NCBI GenBank assembly: GCA_039545355.1
Contig: BCJJ01000015.1
Span: forward strand, 744,001 to 808,000
Origin: Trichosporon coremiiforme
Taxonomy: Eukaryota; Basidiomycota; Tremellomycetes; Trichosporonales; Trichosporonaceae
Direction: 5' to 3'
DNA length: 64,000 nucleotides
Shown here: positions 37,333 through 49,900 of the stretch, one piece after another
Layout: every line of letters begins with the position of its first letter
Numbering within the stretch: the stretch's first letter is position 1
The notes under the pieces: model-generated
Database searches by the model: none
What the model was told of the DNA's origin: nothing
What the model saw: the letters and a program-made list of their open reading frames with translations, nothing else
Program-made: the position numbers and the translations under genes

Positions 37333-38320
37333 TCAGAGCGCCGGCACGCCAGCTCCTCTTTCGACGCTTAGTCCTCTGCAAGACCCGAGTTTTCAGCGAT
37401 GATCGTCAGAGCGCCGACGCCTTTCCATTACTCGGACCACTGAACTTCTTGGAAACTCGTATCTCGAGAGAACCAAGATGAGCCAAGACCAGCGGCGTCT
37501 CGTTGCGGTCTCCACCGGCGCCGATTCCTGGCGCTGAGTCAGAGCGCCGGCGCCTCCCGAAGTTCGGGCCTAGAGGGCAGAGCTTGTGCCGTGTCACACG
37601 AGTTCAAGTCAGAGTCTCAGCGCCGGCATCGCCGCACCTCGGGCTCCGACACTTAGGCCCGCTGGTGCTCCGCAGCGGGGTCTACCGGCGGCTGTCGGTG
37701 CGCTGCCGCAAAGCAGCTTGCATTCTCGAACCAGCCATTCAGAAGACACCGCAGGCCGAGGCCAGAGCGCCGGACACCCCGCTGCTTAAGCCCTAAGTGT
37801 TCCTTGCGCCTGCGAGCAGCTGTGGAGATGACAATGCCGAGTACGCCATTGGGCACCGAGAAGCCCGAACACCGGCACTGTTCCGTCGCTCGAGCCCTAA
37901 CACTCGTTCCTTCTCAGAACATCTTTATCAGTGCTTCTATTGGAAGACGCCGATGGGTCCAAGCCCGGCGCCGTTCCGACACTCGACCTCGCTCCTGGGT
38001 CTCCCCCTGGCGCGCGGCCATCGTTATGGAGTAAAGCCACCGCTGGGCCATTGCTCCGGCACCGTCCCGCAACTCGACCCTCTCTGTCCGCTGCTAGAGC
38101 CTTGCTGCTAGTTTTCGTACCTGGGACCTCAGTGAGGATGTCAGTGCACCGCCTGCCGTGACGAGTTCCGTTGCGCAAGCCCCGCGACGAGCATCCGCAC
38201 CTCCTGTCTGTTGTCTGAGCTGTCTCGTCTGTCAGTGCGTCTTGGCGGATATCTGTAGCTCAAACCTCTCTGTCAGTTTTCGTTCCTCGCACTCGAGCCC
38301 GGCGTCAGTGCACCCTCCTT
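37333..38320. repeat. Degenerate minisatellite-like region
   Basis: Units of roughly 70-120 bp contain CAGAGCGCCGG(C/A) near 37335, 37407, 37538 and 37758 and merge into units with CCGGC(G/A)CCGTTCCG.CACTCGA near 37875, 37970 and 38055. A related CTCGAGCCCGGCGTCAGTGCACC occurs near 38292, and GTCAGTGCACCGCC near 38140. Copies are diverged and spacing varies. No shared reading frame is apparent. Confidence 0.4.
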
Positions 38321-38974
38321 CTGTGACAGGGGCATGGTCAAGAGCATTTCACGGTCGTCAGAATTCTGTTCTGTGAGTAAGTTTAGCTGCCGCACGTACT
38401 CTCCGTGTTCTATCAGTCTTCTCTCCACCAGACAAGAGATTCACGCAAGCCACAACCTGCTCTCTTCTGTGCCAACTGTCCATGATCTGCATTCCCGTCC
38501 GACTTCTACCGAGCTAGCGTCAGTGGCAAACTCTACGTCGTCAGTGCCAAGCCAGCGCAAGAGCATGAGTCATGGCAGCCCAATCTGACGTCGCCTCGCT
38601 ACGTCTGCTCCGTCGGGTCTGAGCTACAAGAGTTACGTGAGCTTTGTCGGAGCCTTGGGTTCTTCGGAGGGCACGCCGCTGGAACCCGGAGCACCTCAGC
38701 TTCAGGCTCTCCAGCAAGAGACCGAGGCTGGGCCATGTCAGCTTCCTGACATCCGCCCTTCGGCGCTGGCTCCACTGGATCCAGTCTTCGATGATGCGTC
38801 CAATTCAAAACCGCCGAGACACGTTAATCTGTGGCAGAGCTCCCTCCACTGCACCCTCACCTCACAGTTCCGCGAACGCACGTATCTCATGCCACTCACG
38901 TCCTTCTTGTTCGCAAGCCTTGACCATGACCGAGCTTCGAACCTTGCGACCGAGCTCGGCACACAAGGACACCG

Positions 38975-38986
38975 GGGGGGGGGGGG
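38975..38986 (+). repeat. Homopolymer tract, 12 G
   Basis: Twelve G residues in intergenic DNA. A shorter tract (9 G) lies at 41178-41186. Confidence 0.85.
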
Positions 38987-41900
38987 TGATGCAATCGGGA
39001 GGGATCAGGACGATCAGAGGGTACCACGCGCCTTCGTTTGCACTTCGCTTTTGGCATTCACATTGGCCCTTCGCATTTCACGAACGTGAGCGAACGTGAA
39101 CGTGATCAACGTTGGAGCCTGGCCCTACCTGCTCTGCTTGCTCTGCCTGGGCAAGCCCATCAGACAGCAGCGATCGGTCACGGCCTGCGTCAGCGAGGAA
39201 CAGGAGGAACAGGAGGGACAGGAGGAACAGAGAACAGGAACGGCGGAACCGGCGGTCATTGCTCCGCTTTCGCTGTCGCGGTCAAGCGAAATGGCCATCG
39301 TAGGCCGGCCTCGGATTCTGTGGAGTCACGGGGTCGCTGCATTATTCCCTCGAGGTCAGCGCTCTGTAGAACAGCTCGCCAGCTCGCCAGCGCCTCCTCG
39401 TCATCAGGGCCGACCCTTTCGTTAGCGTCTGGATGTAGCGTGCAGCGCAGGCGAATGCTTTCTCTTCCAGGTGACCACTGGAATGTCAGCGGCCAGGAAC
39501 CAGACCAGGCCTCCTCGCGGACCGCGGAGGGCTCAAGACTACGTCAGAACGGGGGGGCGTCGAAGTCATGTGATCAAGTGATCACCCGCACGTGGCTGAT
39601 GCCAGCCCACTATTCCTGTTAGGCGCCTGACTTTGCGTCAATATGTCCTTGGGCTCAGGCCAGAAGGTTACAGGTCAGGCGCGCACCACAAGGTCAGTCA
39701 TGTGGTCAGCAGAGATGAGACGATCATGCGACCATGCGGTCGTAAACGAGACAGGCGGCGCCAAGGCCACCGCTGCAGCGCTGAGCGCAGAGCCAAGAGA
39801 TTTAGAAGCGACTGGCGTGTGACCTGTAGCGCTGTAGCCGATCCCGCCACCCCGCATGCCTCGCAGGCGAGGATGCGAGGATTGTGATGCGCATTCTGGT
39901 CTGGCGTAGCTGGCGTCGACTGTCGCCCTCAACCTATCGAACCCACCGAACAGCCCACTTAGTTCGCTTTGACTTGTGTGAGAGAGAACGCAAGTCACAA
40001 AGATGTGCTGAGCAGCGTTGGATCAGCGTCCACGAGCCCACCGGCCACCGGCGTGCTGGCGCTTATCCCCGACCGTATGCCGGCCGTAGGCCGGATCGGC
40101 ATGTCTGCAACCCGACATCCCAGCACGGCTCACCAATGTCGGCTAAGCGTGTTCATTTGTGCTTATCAAGCGGCCTGTGTGGCCAATCGCCTCCTGCTGA
40201 AACCGAAGCACGTCCGACGCCGGTGTTCTGTACTGATGCGGAGAGCCGGGGTGGTGAAACCGGGCACTGGCCGGGAGCTGACCGGAGCGCTGACCGGGGC
40301 ACATTGGAGGCGGCGAGCTAGGGACGATAGGGATTTGCTGGGAATCTGGCAGACTGCGCTGCCTGGTGTATGGCTGGTGCAGGGCATGTAAGGCTGGTCC
40401 GTGGGCTGGTGCGGGCTGGCGCGACACTGGCGTGAATACTCGATGGCGTGAGACGACTGCAGACGCGCCCGACGTGGGATGGCGCGCTGGCGTGCTGGGT
40501 ATTGTTATCGGGTCCTGGTCTGGTGGTGGGCGGGTGGGGGCGGCCCTGCGGGCACTGCGGGCTTTGATGTGCTGCTGGCTGCAAAGCGAGACGAGTCTCG
40601 GAAGCGTGCAAGCGTGTGGAGGTGCATTCAGCGAGGAGGCGTACAGCATGCCAAGAACGTCCAAGGTCAAGGTTCCAGTGAATCGGGATGTCTCTTTGGG
40701 GACGCCTGGGCAGTGGGCCCACTGGGTTGGTTCACTGGGGTTCACAAGACCCAAGCGGAGTACGTCCTCCCCCGAGCTGTATCTCACGCTCGACTATCCG
40801 ATACGAAGTCATTGGCAGATGCCGCTGCATTCCCCATGGATCGCCATGGTCCCCCTGGTGTGCCCCGATCTGGGATCTCTGTTGCATGCGAGCTACGCGA
40901 GTTCCCCAGTGGAACGAGTGGAACGGGGTCCGCTCGCCGGCACCTCTGCACGTCTGCAGAGGCAGAGCAACGAGCGTCCCCCCAGAGCCGAAAGTTCCTG
41001 CGACCCGCAGCGCGCACAAAGATAGAACTGCGCACACCCCTCTTTCTGCGACCGTGCTAGCTGCGTACGCTATAGCCCGCTAGCCTGTTGCCACAGTATG
41101 CATTGCTCCTGCATCCTGCATCCCGGGACGGAACTCGGTGCCCCCTTGTCTCCCCCGCCCTATGCACTGAACGGTATGGGGGGGGGAGGGTGTGTCGGGG
41201 TACGCACAGATCAGATCGAGGGTGGTACCTTCAAGCCAGGTCCGAGGCGGAAAGTCTAGTGATTTTCGAATCTCGTCAAGGCTTGCAAGGGGTGGAATCG
41301 CACATCGCAAAATCAAACTCCTATCAGCAGCGTATATCGGCGTCTTTCTGCGTGAGCGGACGAGGCGTCCGTACACAAGTTTGCGAGTTCGCCGGCGCCG
41401 GCGCCGGCCGGCTTCTGCTCCCTGCTAGCCAGCCCTGTCAGCCCTGCCAGCCCTGCTCCCCACTCGTCCCCACTCGCCAAGCCAGTCGCGAGACAGAGTG
41501 CCTGAGAGGGATCCGGTCTTGTGCGAGGCGAAGGTCAGACGAGGGGTCAGACGAACTCCGGTGCACGGCGTTTTGCACAGCTGTGTCCTGCCTGTACTTC
41601 CTGCAGGGGAAAGAGGTGGGCATCCGTGCACGACGCCTGCACGGCGCCATGTATCAGGTGATAGCTTCCGGGTGCGGTCTGCCAGGTTTTGGCTAGGTTT
41701 GGCTGAATGTAGGCGCGCCACCAAGTACCGCCGCATGCCGGCGTGTGCCGTGTGCCGCCGGTTCCCCCTCAAGCCCCGCGAGTCGGACTAGTCAGTCGAG
41801 GTAAGCGACGAGCGCGAGTGTGACGAGCGACGATCAGCCGTGCATGCGCATTCCGTGGTTTAGCACCGGAGAACTGGGGCACTCCCTCTGCCCGCCGGAT

Positions 41901-43167
41901 GTGCGCTCGAGGATGCATGTGGGCGTGTGGGCGTCTGGGCGTCTGGGACGCTGCCGTGCTTGCTGCGCGCCGCGGGTTGAGTGAGGCTGCAGACACCGGC
42001 ACGCCTGGCGTCCGGCACGTCTGGCGTTTCATAGCGGTCGATCACTGAACCTTGAAGGAAGCAAGGTACGCACGTTGGGTGGATCACCTGACGCCCGCTT
42101 CTTGGTTACAACCACAGGTTCCCAGTGCACACAGCCTTACGCGCATAGATGCAAGCGAATGTGAATGCGAACCCCAACGAAATCGTCGTCGGTCCGAGCC
42201 CCGACGAGAGATCCCCTGCTCGTGTAGCTCGTGCTTTAGAAGCATGGCGTATTATCGAGTTACTCGAGGCTGTTGCGCACATACGGCAGCGGAACAGGGC
42301 AAGGCACCGCTGGACACCCGCGACAAGCTTGCGTCTGGCGGGCATGCGCGCCTGACAGCGATTCGGTTAAGTCGACGTCGTTGCACTCGTGATCTGGTCT
42401 GCTGTCAGTGCGACGCAGCCTCTGCAGACCCCCCTGATGTCAGTTGGAACGTTGCTCGCTGCTGTGTTGCTGGGATTGCTGAGACTTCAGCTACTCAGGT
42501 CCGTTGCTGTCTTTCTGAATCGCGTGCTTCGCTTTGGGTTGCAGACTGAAGAAGGTTAGCTCAGCGCTTCGCGCTTCGCAAGGTGAAACCGCGCCTGGCG
42601 TCATCCTGACGTGAAGGGTGTCACTCAATGGGATCGGCAGCTTGTACACGGCGGCTCACGGCACGAGGCGGCAACGGGTAGACCAGCTCAGCTGATCTTC
42701 GACGAGACATTGGGGAATTGAGAGACAGACGTCGAGACATCGAGACAGCAAGTCAACGAGACGGGGACAAGTCGAGAGACTCGGAGACTCAGATGCGAGA
42801 GCTCATGACGCAGACGCAGATCAACGCAAACACGAACATCGACTCGAGTGGCGAGAGCGAGGCTATGCGGCCGTCACCAGGCGGCCATGTTATCATCGGA
42901 GTGTCGGAGACTCCAACCTCAGACGGGGACTCCATTCGGACGAGCCAGTCCGTCGTGCGCGTCGTCCGCACCGCCCGCATTGCATCGCAAACATCGAGCA
43001 CACCATCAACCTATGTAAGCGTCCGAACTTTTCTTATCTCCGTCTGCCCCAGCCAATTCCAGCCAGTGACCGCCGACAGCCCAGCCTGCGTTGGCTGCGT
43101 CATTTGACGTGCCTAGATTAAGGGTCCGGCAATGGCGGAAGGCATGGCGCCCTCGGCCGAGAGCGCA

Positions 43168-43170
<3 letters not shown>

Positions 43171-43202
<32 letters not shown>
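43171..43202 (+). repeat. Octamer tandem repeat (GCACGAGA)4
   Basis: Four exact 8-bp units in the gene desert. Confidence 0.9.
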
Positions 43203-43203
<1 letters not shown>

Positions 43204-46200
43204 AGCCAGAACCGAGTGTACGTCGCTCCTTCAAAGGGGTCGCGTAGGTCCACGGCCGCGCAGACCGCTGACCGCAACCATCAACGAGTGTTTGGTGTGT
43301 CACCGCGTCTTCTGCAGGCTGCAGGGACATCGGTGTTTTTGCATCGAGGAAGCGAGCACTCCCTACCATGTGCATGTTTGCCCAGACCGGGCACACGCCG
43401 CTGTGAGTGAAAGACGAATGCAACGAGGCAGATGGCGTGTGACCACATGATCGCTGACGATCACTACTCGTTTGACAGACACAAGGCACACTGTCAGGCT
43501 TCGTGAGCTCGTCCTGATGGTCCTGCTCGACTCAAGCAGATTCGCCAGAAGCAGCAAGGTCACTCCGACACTTCGACGAATCATGCCCATGCACAGGTCG
43601 ACTGAATTGCCCAAGTCTGTCCAAATCTGCCCTCTCAGCGAGCTCTGATAGCAACGGTTGAGCATCGGATAAGGCCAAGGAACCCGATTCATCGAGCCAG
43701 CCTCAGCCTCTGGATCAATACGATTGAGTCTGAATCGGACTTTGTGTTGTCTTGCAAGTTATCGAATTTTTTTTACCTCCGCCTGTGTCTCGCATCGTGT
43801 GCATGCGTATTCAGAAACATGCCAGATCGAATATAGAACAATGCTGAGCAATACGGCGCAATACCTGGCTTGCTCAAGGCGCTCAGGTGTGAGCTCGCTT
43901 CGGTCGGCAGTTGAAGGGGATAATGGCGGCCACTAAGGCGTCGTGCAGATCTTGGGTCAATTGGACGAGCCTGCGCGCGTAGGACACAGGCTGCTGGCGT
44001 GCTGGATCGGAACTCCCTCTCGGGATGTCGTCCGGGTTGCGTCCGGGTTGGCGTGGCGGGGACGAATCAGAGTGGGTCTATGCGGCGTAAACACCGGCAC
44101 GGTGCGGTAGACTGATGCGGCTGCGGCAGCGGCAACAAGACGGCACGGCAAGCGTCCCGGTGCAGTGGCCCACCGGCGTCCCACCGGGCTCGTCCTGGGT
44201 TCGTCATTGGCCTGAAGGTTGCTTTTGTTTACGCCCAGCGAAGCCCAGCTGCGCCCAACCGCGCCCAGCCGATATATCCTGTTGGGCCGGTTGGCAGTGC
44301 CGATAGGGCCAAGCAAGCTGTGCGCGTTTTGTTGAAGAGATCCGGGTTGTATTTTTGGTTAGGCAGCGACGACGCTGATACGGCGCACGCCTACGCGCCT
44401 ACGGATTTCCAGGGTTTGACAGGTGCGTGGCGCAGGACATCTCAGCCGCAGAGTGCTCGCGAGCGCAAGCGTGCTCTCGAGGGCCATCTGGGGGATGTTT
44501 GGGTCGCCGCAGGCAGGAGCGGGCCGGCGCTGACACCTCGATGCTTGGGCGACAGCGAAACCAAGCAACCAGGTACAGACCCGCCAGGTCCACCAGGTCC
44601 GCCCAGCCGGTAGCGGCCGCACGTCGCAGGTTCAACCAATGGCCTATTCGTCACTCGTCACTGGTCACTCGTCACTCCACCGGGTTGGTTATACGAGCAC
44701 TAAGCGGTGGCTTGCTAGCATTGCTCATGTTGATAGATCACCTTCTGCTGGCAAGGGCAGACATGGTACAATGGTACACTAGACGAGAGGCTGAAGTCAT
44801 GCCCTGTTGCAGGACCAGAAGAAGAGTGCCCTGGCCCTGGCGGACTTGGCGCTATCCAATTACCACATCAAGCGACGTCACCGCACGTCCTCTGCAGGCT
44901 GCAGGAGCCAGCGGCTGCTTGGAATTAACTCTATGAGCCCCTCTTGCATCACTTTTTGGGAGCCTGAGCAATGCGAATGCACACAGCGGCACACTGAGCA
45001 CACCGACCAAGCCACGACCAGGTCCCAGCGCGCCAGCCCGTTGCACTGACTTGACATGCCCCATCGAATCCATTCCGGGCTCCTGGCCCCCTTGCTCGTA
45101 CCCCTTGGCAATGCAATGCGCCTGTATGAATGGAGCTGGGTGCCGAGCTGAGCGAGAGGGTTGACTCCCCCTCTGGGGAGTCGTGCCCAGCTCGCTCTCT
45201 CGCGCTCTCGCCTACGCGCGCCCAAGACCAACACAGGCGAGCGCGAGGTGGGGAAGCAGCTGCTCCTGGTACACTGAACCTTGAGTCTAGCGTACGCCCG
45301 GGCGCCTCGGGTCGCTTGCAGATCCTCGGATGCTCGGCAGGCCGTGTGCTCCCAGATCCCAGCCCAGCCCGCCTAGAACCAGCCAAGCCAGCGCCATCAG
45401 CGAGACACAGGGCGTGCATGAAAATCTACAACGTAGCGGAGGGGGCTACCGCAATCGCAGTTTGCAGCGTTTGGGGTACCAGAAACAGCCTAGCCTAGCC
45501 TGGCTGTGTTTGTCTGCGTCTAATTTCCGCGCGTTTCCTGGTGTTTCCTCAAGCGTACGAGTAAGACCGAGGGCATAGGGGGAACAGGGGGGGCGAAGGG
45601 CAGGGCAAGAGGGTAAGGGGGGAAGGGGGTAGTAATCGCAGATAGCAGTTAGGGATTTATCCATTGGTCCCTGGGCTGCGCCAGTTGTCCGTTTGCTGTG
45701 GATCGCTGAATGCATGCGGGAGTGAACGAGTGCGGATCAGGGTCACCTCAGGGACGCAGGACGTCAGGAGGGTGCACCATGATTCCTTTCATCCACGCCC
45801 GCGGAGAGCGCGGAGAGCACGGAGGGCACGGAAATAGGCGCCAGAGCCGAGGTTGGGCGGAGGGGCGCCTCGGAGGTCTCAGGGCGCGAAAATGATAGCA
45901 GGCACAAGAACTAAGCATCGGCCGTCGGTGTCGTCAGCCCTGTCGCTCAGATTTTGCCTCGGGCAAGAGAGAGAGTCTCAGACACTAAGAGAGACAGAGC
46001 CCACTGACTTGACCCCGACCAGCCTCTCCGGAGCTGCCCAAAAAAATGCGGGTCCTGGGTCACTGTCCTGGGTCGCTGTCGGGCGCGGGGCGAGAGGGAG
46101 AGCCCCAAGGCCCAACAAGCCCAGCAGCCCAACACGCAGGCTACCCAGGCAGCAGCGCTTCAGACTTCAGGATCGAGATGGAGCGGCCCATCGGGTCCAC

Positions 46201-46699
46201 GGCGCACGACCCAAGGTCCCCCCGAGCGCGCGAATGGATTAGCTCAACTCTAGGACAGGCAGGATTGCAGGATTAGGATGGGCCGTAGTGCAGGTAGACG
46301 CAGGCGCTCTCACCCGCCAGGCGCAGGGAGCTGCTCCGCCGCCATCACCGCACTCCGTCTACACCAGCTATGCAGAGTCTCCGTACGCCCGCCCGCATCC
46401 GTGGACCGCGGGCTCCCCACCTCGAGGTTCCACCTGCTCACCAAGCATGCATGCAAAGCTTTGCTCCTGTTTGGCCGATTGCAGCGGGCACCACGTCTTA
46501 CTTAACAGTCAGGCGCCCGCCCCGTCACCCATCTCTCTCAGCTATCTCCAGTCCCTCTCCCCAACCCCCCTCCTCTCCTAACTCCCCTACCTACAACACC
46601 TGCTTAATACTTGATCCTCACAACGCCAACTACTGCACGTCCCACGTTGCAGTGAGGAATCCTACATTTACCTGCCCATCCTATAGCCTATAGCGCACG

Positions 46700-46980
46700 A
46701 CCGCGCGATTATAATTTTACTGCCCTTTCGATAGAGGCTCCTGCGCAAAACCGTTGACGTAGACGGGCCGCAAGACAAACCTCTATCCCCCTTTTCCTTT
46801 TCCTCGATCCGATTTTCGGCCAATCACAAGCCATCAACCCGGGCCACTGCCGTATTTAGATAGGACCCCCCAGCCCACAACTCTTCTTCCCATCCCCCCC
46901 TCTCTCTCTTTCCCGACCACCCCTCCCCTCCTCTCTCTCTCCCCCCTCTCTCCTTTTGTCTCTCGAGACTTCCGGCCAAC
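46700..46980 (+). promoter_or_regulatory. Promoter and pyrimidine-rich leader of the H+-ATPase gene
   Basis: A CCAAT box lies at 46820-46824. From about 46880 to 46968 the plus strand is almost purely C and T, ending just before the ATG at 46981. Long CT blocks of this sort mark strong promoters and leaders of highly expressed basidiomycete genes. The exact transcription start cannot be seen. Confidence 0.5.
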
Positions 46981-49900
46981 ATGTCCGAGAACGAGAAGCA
47001 CACCCCCGAGGAGGTTCCTGTCAAGTGAGTACTCGCCGCCATCGCCATCGACACAAGGATCATTGGAAGCCCACCCCCCAGCCGACCGACTGTACCTCGA
47101 CTTGTTTGGTTTCTCTTGTTGGGACATCCATACATACATCAACCAACCAACCAACCAACCACCCGCTCGACATCATGCATCCAAAGCCCGACTGCAGTTC
47201 GCCGCTCGATGCAGCGACACGAATCGCAGTCGGATTTGGGAGCATGCACACGTCGTCGCAATCGACAGTTTTTTGGGGGGCAGGCTGTCGTCGTCACAGT
47301 GACTCCGACCTGGCGATCATCATTCCTCTTTCATGCTTCACATCGCTGACCGCTTCCACAGGGAGTCCTCTCTCCCCGCCCCTGCCGCTGGCGCTCCCCC
47401 TGCCACTGAGGAGGAGCCCAAGAAGAAGCGCGAGTACAAGGGCTTCGAGGAGAAGCACGAAGGTGACAAGCATGTCAAGGTAGACATGAACACCGTGAGT
47501 ACCACCACTACCTTCGTCACCGGGGCGACGGTCAGGTCAGGCGGTTCCTCTCTTCTCGGTTTCCCACTTGGGTTTACCCTTCAACTTTTGGGTTGACATC
47601 AAACCCAAGGTCACTTGACACAACGGGGAGCGACCGGACCCTGAATCCTCCGCACCTTTGTCACATCACGTGCTAACTCGTCCTGCAGATCAGCTTCACC
47701 GCTGCCGACCTTTACGACAAGGACAAGGTCGACATCGAGCACGTCGTCATGGAGGAGATGTTCCACCTCCTCCAGTGCGACGCCAACGGTCTCACCTCTG
47801 CCCAGGCCGAGGAGCGTATCGGCATCTTCGGTCCCAACAAGCTTGAGGAGAAGTCTGAGAACGTCTTCCTCCAGTTCCTGTCTTTCATGTGGAACCCTCT
47901 CTCCTGGGTCATGGAGGGTGCCGCCCTCGTCGCTATTGCGCTGTCTAACGGTGGGGGCAAGCCTCCTGACTGGCCCGACTTCGTCGGTATCGTCCTCCTT
48001 CTCCTCGTGAACTCGACCATCGGTTTCATCGAGGAGCGCAACGCCGGTAACGCTGTCAAGGCTCTCATGGACTCTCTTGCCCCCAAGGCCAAGGTTAAGC
48101 GTGACGGTGCCTGGAAGGAGGTTGAGTCGGCCGAGCTCGTTCCCGGAGACCTTATTTCCTTCAAGCACGGTGACGTCTGCCCTGCCGACTCGCGTCTCGT
48201 TGAGGCCGTTGATGTTTCCATGGACCAGGCCGCCCTTACCGGAGAGTCCCTTCCCGTCGGCAAGGACGAGGGTGACGAGTGCTTCTCGGGCTCTACCTGC
48301 AAGCAGGGTGAGGCTGAGGGTATCGTCATCTCCACTGGTCCCAACACCTTCTTCGGTCGCGCTGCTACCCTGGTCGGCCAGGATAACGACCAGGTCGGAC
48401 ACCTGCAGATGGTTCTTGCCCGCATTGGTTCCTTCTGTCTCGTGTCCATCGGTATCTTCGTCCTTCTTGAGATCCTCATTCTCTACGCCGACTTCCGTTA
48501 CTCTTACCGCCGCGGTCTCGACAACATTCTTGTGCTCTTGATCGGTGGTATTCCCATTGCCATGCCTACTGTCCTCTCGGTTACCCTCGCTGTCGGTGCT
48601 CAGCAGCTCGCCAAGCACAAGGCTATCGTTACCCGTATCACTGCCATTGAGGAGCTTGCCGGTGTTACCATCCTCTGTTCCGACAAGACTGGTACTCTTA
48701 CCACCAACAAGCTCACCATCGACAAGGAGAACGTCAAGTGCTACTCGCACTGGGACGTTGACGGTGTCTGTCTCCTCGCTGCCTACGCCTGTCGTACCGA
48801 GAACCAGGACGCCATTGACGGCTGTGTTGTCGGCACTCTCCCCGACCCCGCCATGGCTCGTGAGGGCATTGAGCTCCTTGACTTCAAGCCCTTCAACCCC
48901 GTTGACAAGCGTACCGAGATTACCTACCGTGACCTCCGTGACGGCGGTAAGCTTAAGCGTGTCACCAAGGGCATGACTGGTACCATTATCGACCTCTGCT
49001 CGCGCAACAAGACTACCGAGCTTGAGGACCGTCTCGAGGCTGACGTCGAGGAGTTCGCTCTTCGTGGTCTCCGTGCCCTTGCCATTGCTTACGAGGATGT
49101 CGTCGGTAGCGACGCCCAGTCCCCCGGCAACGGCTTCGAGCTTGTTGGTCTCCTCTCCATCTTCGACCCTCCCCGTTCCGACACCAAGAAGACCATCGAG
49201 GACGCCCAGGACCTCGGTGTCGAGGTTAAGATGGTTACCGGTGACCAGCTCGCTATCGCCAAGGAGACCGGTCGTCGTCTCGGTCTCGGTGACCACATGT
49301 ACCCCGCCAAGGTTCTCAAGGACGGCCCCGAGCCCGGCTCGAAGCACGCCAACCTCGACGAGATGATCATGGACGCCGATGGATTCGCTGGTGTGTTCCC
49401 CGAGCACAAGTTCGAGATTGTCAAGCGTATCCAGGCTCTCGGCCACCTCTGTGCCATGACTGGTGACGGTGCCAATGACGCTCCCGCTCTTTCCCGTGCC
49501 AACGTCGGTATCGCTGTCGAGGGCGCCACCGACGCTGCCCGTGGTGCTGCCGACATTGTCCTTACCGAGCCCGGTCTCTCCACCATCGTCCACGCCATCT
49601 ACGGTTCCCGTGTCATTTTCCAGCGTATGCGTAACTACGCCATCTACGCTTGTGCCGTCACCATCCGTATTGTCGTCGGTTTCGCTATCATGGCCTTCGC
49701 TTGGAAGTTCGACTTCCCTCCCTTCATGGTCCTTGTCATTGCCGTGCTCAACGACGGTACTATCATGACTCTCTCGCTCGACCGTGTCCTTCCTTCGAAG
49801 ACCCCCGACTCGTGGGACCTTGCCGAGGTGTTCTCGTTCGGTATCGCTTACGGTCTCTACCTCGCCGCCTCTACCATTGCTCTCTACGCTGTCATGAACG

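Larger units (their letters stand above)
35586..46980. other. 11.4-kb gene desert
   Basis: No gene can be supported between RIC8 and the H+-ATPase gene. Frames of 130-220 codons occur on both strands (for example 40143-40787, -, and 40366-41025, +) but overlap one another, lack domains and look like chance frames in GC-rich DNA. Two short frames are somewhat better: 42149-42355 (+), with an ARALEAWRIIELLEAVAHIRQR stretch, and 42793-43014 (+), which ends at a good GTAAGC donor; neither can be identified. Repeats are listed separately (36257-36326, 37333-38320, 38975-38986, 43171-43202). Other low-complexity spots are GAGGAACAG-type repeats near 39200-39240 and GCGCCGGC repeats near 41393-41410. 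The right end holds the H+-ATPase promoter. Confidence 0.5.

Noticed and set aside
40143..40787. 214-codon minus-strand frame in the desert
   Set aside because: Overlaps long frames on the plus strand; Pro/Arg/His-rich composition fits chance in GC-rich DNA.
43171..43202. CRISPR-like short repeats
   Set aside because: Units are contiguous 8-mers without spacers; the sequence is eukaryotic.
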